A DNA stretch of 64,000 nucleotides from Gemmatimonadota bacterium (GTDB taxonomy: Bacteria > Gemmatimonadota > Gemmatimonadetes > Gemmatimonadales > Gemmatimonadaceae). Made by a program: the position numbers and the translations under genes. The number at the start of each line of letters is the position of its first letter. Position 1 is the stretch's first letter. The stretch covers positions 518,697 through 582,696 of the forward strand of contig JADJRJ010000027.1 in NCBI GenBank assembly GCA_016712265.1. Direction: 5' to 3'. The notes under the pieces were generated by a model. That model had not been told where the DNA came from, did not search any database, and saw nothing but the letters and a program-made list of their open reading frames with translations. This document shows, in pieces, positions 6,917 through 15,795 of the stretch.

Positions 6917-9403
6917 CTATCTCCTGCGCTCGAGGACGTCGGTCACACGATCGGCGAGGTCCTGCCAGTGGGCGCGATTCACGCCGGTGGCTGTGGTGGC
7001 GAGGCGACGCGCATCAGCCTGGATGGAGCGCATCTGCGCCCGGGCTAGCGGCGCGATGTCGGCGCGACGGGTGTTCACTGGCGCTGGGAGCGTGAAGCCC
7101 GGCGGCGCTCCGGCGGGGACGTTTACGGGGGTCGGTGGCGCGAGCAGCGCCTCAAGTCGCTCCAGGTACACGCGATGGAGCACGCGTCGATTGGCGTCGA
7201 GCGTGCCACCGAACACCGAGCGACGCAGGTCGTCCATGTAGGTCGCCAGCGGATACGCGTTGGCGGGATCCATCGCTTCGGCATCGCCGAGGCGCGCGAG
7301 CCGCCGGGCGTCGAACAGCTGGGTGAGGATCCCGGCTTGCCGGTTGCTTAACGAGAGTGCCCCCGCCGGGAGGCCAAGGCGTTGGAGGATCCCGGGGTTG
7401 GCGAGCCAGGTGGGCGTCACGAACGCCTGGCTGGCCAGGAACTGCAGGGCGGTGCGCTGGCGTGCCATCGGCACGACCTGGTACACCGGCCCGGACTGCT
7501 CGGCGGTCTTGAGCTCGATGCGCATCCCGCCCACCCAGTTCACGACGTGGCCCATGTACTGGCTCCACATCCCTAACGTTTCGGTGTAGATCTCGTTCAA
7601 CTCGGTGAAGTCCTCGCCTGGTGTTGTGGTCCATGCGACGAGGTTGGGGACGACCTTCTTGAGGTTCTCGACGGCAAACCCGGACGCGCGCACGGCATCG
7701 TCGCCGAGGTCCTCGGTCTGGGCGCGGGGGTCGATTCCGACCATCTGCTGCGGCAGGTAGCGGTAGGGCATCGGCCCGGTCTGTTCCGTGTACCACCGAT
7801 TCAGGATCGGGCGTTCATCCTCCGCGGTGCGCGCGGTGGGAATCGCGCGGTATCCCCAGTTGATGATGAAGTCGTCGAAGGGGCCAAGGCGGCGAACGAA
7901 GTCTTTCGGTGCGAGCCCGTCACCGGGCTGGGCCACGTAGTTCTGCCGCGCGTAGTCCATGATCGTTGCGGACACGCCGTAGCGGCTGGTGAAGGTCACC
8001 TTGCGCAACGAATCCACGGGGAACGACGCACTGGCGATCATGTTGTGTGGGAGGCCGAGGGCGTGGCCGACCTCGTGCGTGATCACCTGCCGCATCGTCT
8101 CGCCCATGAGGTCTTCCGGGATGTCGAGGGTGCGTGCCGCGGGATTGGCGGCGCCGGTCTCGATCATCAAGCGGTTGCGATACGACCGCATGTGGTTGTG
8201 GTACCAGGTGATGTCACTCTCGATGATTTCGCCGGAACGCGGGTCCGAGGTGCTGGGGCCCACCGCGTTGCGCACCGTGGAGGCGGCCCAGCGCACGACC
8301 GAGTAGCGAATGTCTTCCGGGTCCCACTCCGGGTCCTGCGCAGGTGTTGGTGCATCGCGCGCGATGATCGCGTTCTTGAAGCCCGCCTTCTCGAAGGCCT
8401 TCTGCCAGTCTTCCACGCCACGCCGCATGAAGGGGCGCCACTTGGCCGGGGTCGCCGGGTCCAGGTAGTAGATGATCGGCTTGACCGGCTCGACGAGTTC
8501 ACCGCGCGCGTAGGCCGCCGGGTCTTTCGGCTCGAGGCGCCAGCGACGGATGAAGGTCTGCGTGGCGGCCTTCTGTTCATCGAGCCCGTAGTTCACGCGT
8601 CCCACGGTGAAGAACCCGATGCGTTCATCGGCGTAGCGCGGCCGCATGGGCTCGCGCGGCAGCAACACGAGCGACTGGCGCATCTCGACCGAGAGAGTCG
8701 CCGCATTGCGGTCCGACGGTGGCTCGCCGGCGTCGAAGGTCTGCGTGTGCCGCACCTCAACGTTGAGTGGGAAGGAGCGCACGGTGTTGATGTAGCTCCG
8801 CGCGGGATCGAGGCGGCGGACCTGGTACGTGCGTCGCTGGGCTGCATTCAGGGCGCTCAGGGCCGGCGTATCGCCGCCAAAGAATTCGGTCACGTCCAGC
8901 ACGGCTCCATTGGAGTCGCGCGTGAAGGCCTGGATCGGGAACGAGGCGAGGATGGGGCCGAGGTTGTTGCTCGCCACGGAGATCGCGATGGGCAACGAGT
9001 CGTCCGCCACTGCCCCGAACCCAATGGCCCGCAGCATGATGCGCTCGCCGTTCTTCTCCCAGCGTACCACCCGCTCGGCGATCGACGTTCCCGCCGAGGT
9101 GAAGCCCGCGAAGTTGGACGGGACGGCAGCCACGCGACTGACCATGAGGAAGTCGCGCCGCAGCAGCGAGTCCGGGACCTCAAAGAACCAGCGGTCCTCC
9201 ACGCGATGCACCGTGATGGCCCCGGCATCGGTGACGGCGCGGTCGGTGATGACCTGCGCGTAGGGGCGGGGGCCGCGGCGTGGTGGCTGTTGGGCCTGGG
9301 CTCCGGCCGCAGGGGGCTGTGCGCCTCCGGGAGGGGGCGTCTGGGCGGCGACCGCAGTTGAGGCGAGGGTCGCGAGCAGGGAGGAACGAACGAAACGCAG
9401 CAT
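6917..9403 (-). CDS. Secreted zinc-dependent metalloprotease (DUF5117/DUF5118 type)
   Basis: 828 aa from the ATG at 9403, which puts a signal peptide first (MLRFVRSSLLATLASTAVAAQ). A Pro/Ala/Gln-rich linker follows, then RPYAQVITDRAVT and the N-terminal domain. The metzincin-like motif HEVGHALGLPHN (near residue 460) gives the zinc ligands and catalytic Glu, and the Met-turn-like IMDYARQNYVAQPGD follows. Members are exported proteases of uncharacterised specificity, common in Gemmatimonadota and Bacteroidota. A second, frameshifted paralogue is at 48347-50888 with the same order of motifs. Confidence 0.88.
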   Translation of the reverse strand: MLRFVRSSLLATLASTAVAAQTPPPGGAQPPAAGAQAQQPPRRGPRPYAQVITDRAVTDAGAITVHRVEDRWFFEVPDSLLRRDFLMVSRVAAVPSNFAGFTSAGTSIAERVVRWEKNGERIMLRAIGFGAVADDSLPIAISVASNNLGPILASFPIQAFTRDSNGAVLDVTEFFGGDTPALSALNAAQRRTYQVRRLDPARSYINTVRSFPLNVEVRHTQTFDAGEPPSDRNAATLSVEMRQSLVLLPREPMRPRYADERIGFFTVGRVNYGLDEQKAATQTFIRRWRLEPKDPAAYARGELVEPVKPIIYYLDPATPAKWRPFMRRGVEDWQKAFEKAGFKNAIIARDAPTPAQDPEWDPEDIRYSVVRWAASTVRNAVGPSTSDPRSGEIIESDITWYHNHMRSYRNRLMIETGAANPAARTLDIPEDLMGETMRQVITHEVGHALGLPHNMIASASFPVDSLRKVTFTSRYGVSATIMDYARQNYVAQPGDGLAPKDFVRRLGPFDDFIINWGYRAIPTARTAEDERPILNRWYTEQTGPMPYRYLPQQMVGIDPRAQTEDLGDDAVRASGFAVENLKKVVPNLVAWTTTPGEDFTELNEIYTETLGMWSQYMGHVVNWVGGMRIELKTAEQSGPVYQVVPMARQRTALQFLASQAFVTPTWLANPGILQRLGLPAGALSLSNRQAGILTQLFDARRLARLGDAEAMDPANAYPLATYMDDLRRSVFGGTLDANRRVLHRVYLERLEALLAPPTPVNVPAGAPPGFTLPAPVNTRRADIAPLARAQMRSIQADARRLATTATGVNRAHWQDLADRVTDVLERRR

Positions 9404-9518
9404 GGGCGGCGGAGTGGGCAAGCCGCAAAGATGCCACGCCGCACACAAGGAGTGAACGACAGCTGGACCGAATGTTCGCGAGCCCTACACGCGAGGTCCT
9501 GGAAAGGGCCCGGTGGAG

Positions 9519-11648
9519 CTAAGCCGACGGACCCAGGGGAGCAGGATCGACGAACCGATCCAGGACGTTGCGCAGTACCCGGGAGATGCCCGGGTCGTCG
9601 AGGGCACCGACAAACGCCATGGATCCCACCGAGAAAACGGCGCCGCCCCCCTCAGTCGGTGTGAGCGTCAGGTCGGATCGTACCTTCGGGTCTGCCGTCG
9701 GAGGTTCGTGCGACAGCAACTCCTCCAGTGTGCGCAGGGTGGCTCCGTCGTGCAGTCCCTGCGATGTGGCGACCACCACGGCGTCCGGAGAGGACCCGAG
9801 TCGTCGGTCGTACCGGTCGATCTCTTGTCCTGCGGCGCCGCCACCGAACTTGCCGCTGGCGCCAAGGAATTCCTCGTCCACCCCGTTGAGGACGAACCCC
9901 GCCCAGCTCTCGCGGGCGCCTGGCACCACCCGATACGGTGCCGATCGCTCAAACCCCTGGCCGGCAAAGCCGACGCCAACCAGCCGCTGCGGGGGCCGTC
10001 CCAACCGGCGCCACAACCCGCCCGGATCGCCGTCGAGTTGATGGTGTGACTCCCCCGGCTCGGCGATCCACGGGCGCGTGCCGCCCTCAGCGCGACGGCA
10101 CTCGATCACCCCTGGCAGGTCACGATGGCTGCTGATGCGCCAGTAGAAGCCGTTGCCGCCGGTATAGACCAAGCGCCCTCCCCCATGCAGCCACGACTCG
10201 AGGGCATCGAGCATCGGGCCCGACCAGTATTCCGGGTGATTCCCGGTCACGATCACCCGGTGAGGAGCGAGTGCGGCGACGCCATCGACGTCGATGTCCT
10301 CGTCGGTGAGCACGTCATACGAGTACGCGCGCTGGCGCATCCAGCCGGTGAGCAAGCGGTCCGCCTCGAATCCCCAGGGCCGCACGCCAGGCCGGATCGT
10401 CAGGATCGGCCGATGCCGGGACACCAGGGAGACGCCGGACTTGTCGGGATGGCGACTGTAGAGGGACCCCCCGAGATCGGGTCGCACACGCCGCAAGTGT
10501 TCGGCCGGATGATCTGCGCCCCAGTACGCCGGGCCGAGCATGGCATCCGGGGCGTTGCCGTAGGCAAGGTATGTGTAGGTTGGCGCGAGGTAGGCCAGGG
10601 GGCGCGCCGCGGCGGGGGAGTGCGCACGGACCCAGCACGGCACAACGTCATGATCGGGTGACCCGTCGACGCGGACCCGCACGCCGTACACGCCGGAGGG
10701 CAGGGTGGCCGGGAGGTCGAGGCGTGCCGTCTGGGGCCACGCCGCGTCGAGCAGGTCATCCGAGTGAAAGTGAATTGCTGCGAATCGTTGGGGTTCGCGC
10801 GCCGGGTCCAGGAGCCCGGGACGCCAGTAGGCCCCCGGCACCAGGCGCGTTGGTCCCTGCCGGGTGCGTCCATGGCAGGCGTGTGGGCCCCGATCCACGA
10901 GGCGATCCGTCGCCACTTCTGTGGAGAAATCCCAGGCCGCGACCAGCGCCCGTCCCGACGCGTGCCGCCCGGGACCCGCTCGCAGCACCTGGATCTCGGA
11001 TTCCTCCAGGATCGCGGCGTGCACGGCGGGAGCCTCGAGGGACCCGTTGAAGTGGGCGTGTGCCCTCCCGTCCGCATCCGGTGCTGCGGCGAGCCACACG
11101 TTGAGCGGTCCATCCGTCCGCCAGCTCAATGATGTGGACGTTTCTACTGTCGCGGCGGCCGATCGGAGCGGAAAACACTGGAGCAGCGCCTCGCCCGGCG
11201 AGAGGCTGAGCGCGACCACCGACCAGGTGCTCGCCGGCAGCGGCACTTCGGCCAACGTCGTGGCATCCCCGTGCTGCAGGTGCAGCTGACCGGTGCCGCT
11301 CCACCACAATCGCACCAGGGTTCCCTGTGGGCCAACCAACGCGGCCACCACGCCCGGGTGGAGAACCGTGGGACGCACAATCAGCGATATCGTGAGCGAC
11401 TCCGCGCGCAGCTCTCCCGGGAGCGGCAGGATGGCATGCGACCCGATCGGGGTGTGCTGCGGCCCAACCGTCACGTGCCCCAGGTCGGGAGTGAAGACCG
11501 CCGGGGCATGCGCGACATCTATGGTGTGCCCGCCGAGGTCCACCAGGTCCACGACGGCCCGCCGTGCGTCGCGACATGAGAGATGCAGGCCAAGCGACTC
11601 GCCGGCGCGGACACTCCACCGATCGAGGTACCCCAGGAGCTCAATCAT
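9519..11648 (-). CDS. N,N-dimethylformamidase large-subunit-like hydrolase
   Basis: 709 aa from the ATG at 11648. An N-terminal region (about 1-230) has a lectin/laminin-G-like sandwich feel (YLDRWSVRAGESL, later VAAWDFSTE). The C-terminal part (about 340-700) matches the dimethylformamidase large-subunit domain: YLAPTYTYLAYGN, the SRHRPILTIRPG stretch, VIVTGNHPEYWS and YTGGNGFYWRI. In the family the enzyme cleaves N-substituted formamides or other amides with an iron site. No small subunit gene is visible here. The start overlaps the acyl-CoA ligase stop by 8 nt and the gene is last in a five-gene operon, which suggests hydrolysis of an amide whose acyl group is then activated to CoA. Confidence 0.78.
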   Translation of the reverse strand: MIELLGYLDRWSVRAGESLGLHLSCRDARRAVVDLVDLGGHTIDVAHAPAVFTPDLGHVTVGPQHTPIGSHAILPLPGELRAESLTISLIVRPTVLHPGVVAALVGPQGTLVRLWWSGTGQLHLQHGDATTLAEVPLPASTWSVVALSLSPGEALLQCFPLRSAAATVETSTSLSWRTDGPLNVWLAAAPDADGRAHAHFNGSLEAPAVHAAILEESEIQVLRAGPGRHASGRALVAAWDFSTEVATDRLVDRGPHACHGRTRQGPTRLVPGAYWRPGLLDPAREPQRFAAIHFHSDDLLDAAWPQTARLDLPATLPSGVYGVRVRVDGSPDHDVVPCWVRAHSPAAARPLAYLAPTYTYLAYGNAPDAMLGPAYWGADHPAEHLRRVRPDLGGSLYSRHPDKSGVSLVSRHRPILTIRPGVRPWGFEADRLLTGWMRQRAYSYDVLTDEDIDVDGVAALAPHRVIVTGNHPEYWSGPMLDALESWLHGGGRLVYTGGNGFYWRISSHRDLPGVIECRRAEGGTRPWIAEPGESHHQLDGDPGGLWRRLGRPPQRLVGVGFAGQGFERSAPYRVVPGARESWAGFVLNGVDEEFLGASGKFGGGAAGQEIDRYDRRLGSSPDAVVVATSQGLHDGATLRTLEELLSHEPPTADPKVRSDLTLTPTEGGGAVFSVGSMAFVGALDDPGISRVLRNVLDRFVDPAPLGPSA

Positions 11649-13146
11649 TGGATCCTCCGGCTGCACGCGCGGTGAGCAAGCGCTTGTCGACCTTGCCAAC
11701 CCCCAACATGGGCATTGCATCCAGGACCACGATCCGGCGCGGCACCTTGTAGTGCGCGAGTCGCTCTCGGCACCACGCCACGAGATCCCCTGCGGTCGGT
11801 GCCTGGTCCGCGCGAAGCGTCACAAAGGCCACGATCGCTTCCCCGTGCTCAGGTTCGGCGGTGCCCACCACGGCGGCCGCGCTGACCTGCGCATGGGTGG
11901 CCAGGACTTCCTCGACTTCACCCGGCATCACCTTGTACCCCCGCGTATTGATGATCTCCTTCAGGCGACCACTCAGCTGGATGGTGCCATCCGGCCGGCG
12001 CACGGCGAGGTCCCCGGAGCGGAGCCATCCATCGCTGGTGAACGCCGCGCGTGTGGCGTCCGGGTCGTGGAGGTATCCGTCAAAGACCTGGGCGCCGCGC
12101 ACCTGCAATTCGCCCTCGTCGCCATGGCCTGGCGCGCCGCTGACCGGACCAAGCCGCAGCTCAACGTCCGCGTGTGGGCGCCCGATCGTCGCGGCGGTGG
12201 TGGAGGCATCGTCTTCCGGGTGGGTGAAGCAGGCCGACCCGCTCATTTCCGTCTGGCCATACATGCCCTGCACATACACGCCCAGGGCGTCGAACTCATC
12301 CAGGACGGCGCGCGGCAGGGGCGCTCCACCTGACAGCACGTGCACGAGCCGTCCGCGGGCCGCCTCGGCAAACTCTGGTGCGTCGAGGCAGCGACGGAGC
12401 AGGAGTGGCACGGCCGGCAACCGCACGTGCGAGACGTCGTGCAGGAGGTCGATGATCGCGGCCGGTGTGAACGACGGGACAAAGATGATCGACTGTTCGT
12501 CCCACCAACTCGCCGTGGTCACGTTCACGAGGCCGCCAATGTGGTTCGACGGCAAGGCATTGACGGTAAATCGGGAGCCGTGATGGGTCGCTCGCGCCTG
12601 GCTCGCGGAGGCCGAAGCCACGGCCCGGTGCGAGATGAGCGCCCCCTTGGGGTGGCCCGTCGATCCCGTGGTGAAGACGAGCAACGCGGGGAAGGTGGCC
12701 GTCGGGGCGGGGAGCGACGCGGCCGCATCGGTCCCCGCCACGAGTTCTCCAAAAGTGCGCAGCTGATCCGGGGCCAGGCCGTACGTCGCCGGCAGCATGT
12801 CGTCCTGGGGTGCCAGCGCGGGACACGCCACCAGGCGTGGCCGCGCCCGCTCGACGATCTCCCCGACCTCGCGTGGCGTGTAGCGCGGGTTGATCCCCAG
12901 GTAAGTGGCATCCACGCGCCAGGATCCCAAAAGGACCGCAGCAAACTCCAGGGAAGGGGGCCCCCACCACGCCACCCGATCCCCCGGCTGAACACCCGCC
13001 GCGACGAGGCCCGTGGCGACGCGGGTGGCGCGGTCCAGCAGGGCCTGCACACTCCAGCGATCTGCTCCCTCCCGGGCCGCTTCGGCCCCGGGGGTGCGCG
13101 CGCACCACGCCGCCAATCGCTCGAGGAGGGTCGCGGTCCCCATCAT
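11641..13146 (-). CDS. Acyl-CoA synthetase / AMP-dependent ligase (ANL superfamily)
   Basis: 501 aa. Class-defining motifs are all present: the P-loop-like FTTGSTGHPKGALISH (A3), YGQTEMSG (A5), the SGDLAVRRPDG hinge region (A7/A8) and the C-terminal MLGVGKVDKRLL with the catalytic Lys (A10). It activates a carboxylic acid to acyl-AMP and then acyl-CoA; the GINPRYTPREVGEIVERARP segment resembles medium/long-chain ligases, but chain length cannot be read from sequence. It lies 7 bp after tetR and overlaps the amidase-like gene. Confidence 0.88.
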   Translation of the reverse strand: MMGTATLLERLAAWCARTPGAEAAREGADRWSVQALLDRATRVATGLVAAGVQPGDRVAWWGPPSLEFAAVLLGSWRVDATYLGINPRYTPREVGEIVERARPRLVACPALAPQDDMLPATYGLAPDQLRTFGELVAGTDAAASLPAPTATFPALLVFTTGSTGHPKGALISHRAVASASASQARATHHGSRFTVNALPSNHIGGLVNVTTASWWDEQSIIFVPSFTPAAIIDLLHDVSHVRLPAVPLLLRRCLDAPEFAEAARGRLVHVLSGGAPLPRAVLDEFDALGVYVQGMYGQTEMSGSACFTHPEDDASTTAATIGRPHADVELRLGPVSGAPGHGDEGELQVRGAQVFDGYLHDPDATRAAFTSDGWLRSGDLAVRRPDGTIQLSGRLKEIINTRGYKVMPGEVEEVLATHAQVSAAAVVGTAEPEHGEAIVAFVTLRADQAPTAGDLVAWCRERLAHYKVPRRIVVLDAMPMLGVGKVDKRLLTARAAGGSND

Positions 13147-13153
13147 CCCGGTC

Positions 13154-13909
13154 TCAGGGAGAGCGGCGCGAGCGAGCGATGGCGGTGGTCAGGCGCGGCG
13201 TGAGGGCGGCGGCATCGCTCTCCGGCCCGGGGTCCCGCGCATACAGCGCCCGATACCACAGGACCGAGACAAAGTGCGCGAGTTGCTCGTCGGTACGGGC
13301 CACGCTGGACGCCAGCTTGCGCACGTGAGGATCTGGCTCGGCGAACAGCTTGCGCGTCAACTCATCGATCATGCCCCCCATCGCATGGGCGATGAGGTGG
13401 ATGGTGGTTTCGTCCGACGCCGCCGAGGGAAACCGACGTACCACGCTATGGGCGATCCGCCGGTACCAGAGGTCGCTCGCGCGCGCAAAGAGGCGGGCGA
13501 ACTCGGGGACTTCCTCGGACAGCTGCAGCAGGCATCGCATCAGGCCCGCGTTTGCGCGGGCCAGCGTGATCCAATGTCGGTTGGCATCGAGGATCGCGGC
13601 GTAGGCACTGCGTTCCTCCCCGTGATCGCCGCGGGTGAGGAAGTCATCCAGGAACTCCTGCAGCACGTCGGCAGTGAGCGCCTGCTTGTTCTCGAAGTAC
13701 AGGTACAACACCGGCGGGGTGATCCCCGCACGGGCGCAGACATCAGCGACCTTCATGTCCCGATACCCGACCTCGTTCAGCAGCTCCACCGTTGCGAGGC
13801 GAATCCGGTCGCGCGTGCGTTCGCCCTTACGCCGTGCCGGCTCCTGCTGTTGGCGGTTGGCGATCCAGTCGGAAAAGCGCGCCGGTGTCGCGGTGGTGGC
13901 CGGCGTCAT
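13154..13909 (-). CDS. TetR-family transcriptional regulator
   Basis: 251 aa. The TetR HTH spans about residues 28-75 (RDRIRLATVELLNEVGYRD then VADVCARAGITPPVLYLYFENKQAL). The larger C-terminal ligand domain is all-helical with no named family signature. It sits inside the operon it probably controls, overlapping the MFS gene by 4 nt (ATGA). The palindrome at 15765-15780 in the divergent promoter region is its best candidate operator; a CoA ester or a fatty acid is a plausible inducer given the neighbouring ligase, but that is inference. Confidence 0.85.
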   Translation of the reverse strand: MTPATTATPARFSDWIANRQQQEPARRKGERTRDRIRLATVELLNEVGYRDMKVADVCARAGITPPVLYLYFENKQALTADVLQEFLDDFLTRGDHGEERSAYAAILDANRHWITLARANAGLMRCLLQLSEEVPEFARLFARASDLWYRRIAHSVVRRFPSAASDETTIHLIAHAMGGMIDELTRKLFAEPDPHVRKLASSVARTDEQLAHFVSVLWYRALYARDPGPESDAAALTPRLTTAIARSRRSP

Positions 13910-15213
13910 CGTGAGGCCTCACGCCAGGCCTGTGCATACGGCGCGCGTGCCCGGACCAGCGCCACGGCCGCAATGGGCACGGTGAGGATCGGGAGCCACG
14001 CCAGGGAATACCGCACGGCGGCGTCCTGGTGAAAGGCGCGATCCGTCATGAGGGCGACGAGCAACGGGCCAAGGCTGAGACCGATGAGGTTGGAGATGAG
14101 CAGGTACAACGCCGTGACCTGCCCGCGCAAGTGTGGAGGCGTGATGAGGGCGAGTGCCCCCGACGCGATGCCATACGGGAACCCCAGGGCAAAGGCCAAG
14201 GGCACGTAGACAGCAAGGGCCATCCCGAGGTTGGGAGCGAGGGCGTACGCGGGGATTGCCAGCGCCAGCAGCGTGAGGCCACCAAGCGCGACTCGGATGG
14301 GACCGTCGCCACGCCCGCGCTGCAGCTGGGAATCCACGAGCGCGCCGCTGGCGATTACCCCGAGCGGCGCCGCGACCATCAGGATCGCGCCGAGCCATAC
14401 GCCGGCGTCGGCCGTGCTCACGCCAAAGGTCCGCACGAGGGTCGTTGGCATCCAGGCCATCGCGCCGTAGGCCAGCACGGTGATGGCGGTGAAGGCCATC
14501 ACATGCCAGCCGTATGCACCGCGTCGCGCGCTCACATAGGCGAGGGTGTCCCGCAGCGGCACGTGAGCGGGGCGGTCGCCCACACCGGGACTGCCGCGCC
14601 GTGGTTCGCGCACGAGGAGCAAGAAGGCGGCGATGATCAGCCCGGGGGCACCCACCGCGAAGAAGACCACGCGCCATGGGGCCACCCCGGCGAGGGGGCC
14701 GAGTGATGCCGGGTTAACTCCCTCGAGCCATCGCAACAGCCCGCCGCCCACCATCAGGGCGGCGGCACTGCCAAGGAAGATGCCCGACTGAAAGAGGGCG
14801 ATGGCGCGCGCCACCAGCCGTCGCGGCATCCGCTCGGCCAGCAGCGAAACGGCTGCTGGCGAAAGCGATGCCTCGCCGACTGCCACACCGGCCCGCGCGA
14901 TCGCGAGCGCCGTGACCGAACCAGCCGCGCCACTGGCCACCGTCATTCCACTCCACAGCGCGACACCGGCGGCCATCAGGCGAGGACGATCACCCCGATC
15001 CGCCCACTGCCCGAGCGGGAGCCCCATCACGGCGTACAATGACGCAAAGGCGAGCCCATGCAGGAGGCTGATCACCGTGTCGCTCACCCCGAGATCGGCC
15101 CGGATCGGGGCGACGAGCAGGGTGAGCAGTGTGCGATCAATGAACGAAAAGGTGTTGGCCGCCAGGAGCAGGACGGCCAGTCCCCAGACGCGCCGCGGGG
15201 CGACCTCGTTCAT
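13906..15213 (-). CDS. MFS transporter
   Basis: 435 aa with about 12 hydrophobic helices. The loop 2-3 motif appears as GLPLGQWADRGDRPRLMAAG, near the canonical GxxxDRxGRR. TM1 NTFSFIDRTLLTLLVAPI fits the anion/hexuronate-like or spinster-like MFS groups. It should move a small organic solute across the inner membrane, presumably the operon's substrate. The start at ATG 15213 overlaps the maoC stop by 4 nt; a longer upstream frame only covers maoC out of frame. Confidence 0.88.
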   Translation of the reverse strand: MNEVAPRRVWGLAVLLLAANTFSFIDRTLLTLLVAPIRADLGVSDTVISLLHGLAFASLYAVMGLPLGQWADRGDRPRLMAAGVALWSGMTVASGAAGSVTALAIARAGVAVGEASLSPAAVSLLAERMPRRLVARAIALFQSGIFLGSAAALMVGGGLLRWLEGVNPASLGPLAGVAPWRVVFFAVGAPGLIIAAFLLLVREPRRGSPGVGDRPAHVPLRDTLAYVSARRGAYGWHVMAFTAITVLAYGAMAWMPTTLVRTFGVSTADAGVWLGAILMVAAPLGVIASGALVDSQLQRGRGDGPIRVALGGLTLLALAIPAYALAPNLGMALAVYVPLAFALGFPYGIASGALALITPPHLRGQVTALYLLISNLIGLSLGPLLVALMTDRAFHQDAAVRYSLAWLPILTVPIAAVALVRARAPYAQAWREASR

Positions 15214-15701
15214 GCGGCGCCGTTGTCCCGCGCGTGCACCCACATGCTCCACCACTCCGCCGTGAGCGCGGGACGATCGGACCCCTCGATCTCCACGACC
15301 ACCGAGAAACGCATCATCTCGCCATCCGGGCGGGTCTTGCGCTCGGCCAGCGTGAAGTGGCCGCGGATCCGCGCATTCACCGGGACCGGGCTGACAAAGC
15401 GCACCCGGTCGAAGCCGTAGTTGAGTGGGTGCGCGCCGCGCGCCTTGGTGGCCACAAACGCGGCGGAGGTGGCTTCCCGCAGGAGCTTGGTCAGGAGGGA
15501 CAACGTGAGGAACCCGTAGGCAATGGTGGTGCCGACCGGGCTGTGGTCCCGACACCAGTCGGGATCCGTGTGCAAGGGTTCCACGTCATCGGTGAGCACC
15601 CCAAACGCCGTGATGCATTCCTGGTCGATCCGCATCCAGTCGGAGCAGCCGAGGGAAGTTCCCGGGGCCCAGGGACCAAGGGCAGGTGACGACGCAGGCA
15701 T
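15210..15701 (-). CDS. MaoC/NodN-like hot-dog dehydratase
   Basis: 163 aa single hot-dog domain. The catalytic signature DDVEPLHTDPDW is the D-x5-H dyad of (R)-specific enoyl-CoA hydratases, followed by GTTIAYGFLTLSLL and NYGFDRVRFVSPVPV. It would hydrate a trans-2-enoyl thioester. First gene of the minus-strand operon MaoC-MFS-TetR-ligase-amidase; its start is 94 bp from the divergent acylase start. Confidence 0.85.
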   Translation of the reverse strand: MPASSPALGPWAPGTSLGCSDWMRIDQECITAFGVLTDDVEPLHTDPDWCRDHSPVGTTIAYGFLTLSLLTKLLREATSAAFVATKARGAHPLNYGFDRVRFVSPVPVNARIRGHFTLAERKTRPDGEMMRFSVVVEIEGSDRPALTAEWWSMWVHARDNGAA

Positions 15702-15764
15702 GACAGCGGGGCGAGGGGACAGCTTGACAGTGGCGGAGTGCCGGACAACATTCCTGCGCGTAAT

Positions 15765-15780
15765 ACTAACCGCGACTAGT
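15765..15780. promoter_or_regulatory. Palindromic operator candidate in the divergent promoter region
   Basis: A 16-bp interrupted palindrome ACTAnnCGCGnnTAGT (actual ACTAACCGCGACTAGT) between the maoC start (15701) and the acylase start (15796). Size and symmetry fit a TetR-family site. It is AT-richer than the flanks. Binding is inferred. Confidence 0.5.
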
Positions 15781-15795
15781 TTTTCAGGAAGGGGT

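Noticed and set aside
8045..9361. 438-aa plus-strand open frame
   Set aside because: Antisense shadow of the metalloprotease gene; low-complexity Arg/Gly/His text and no start context.
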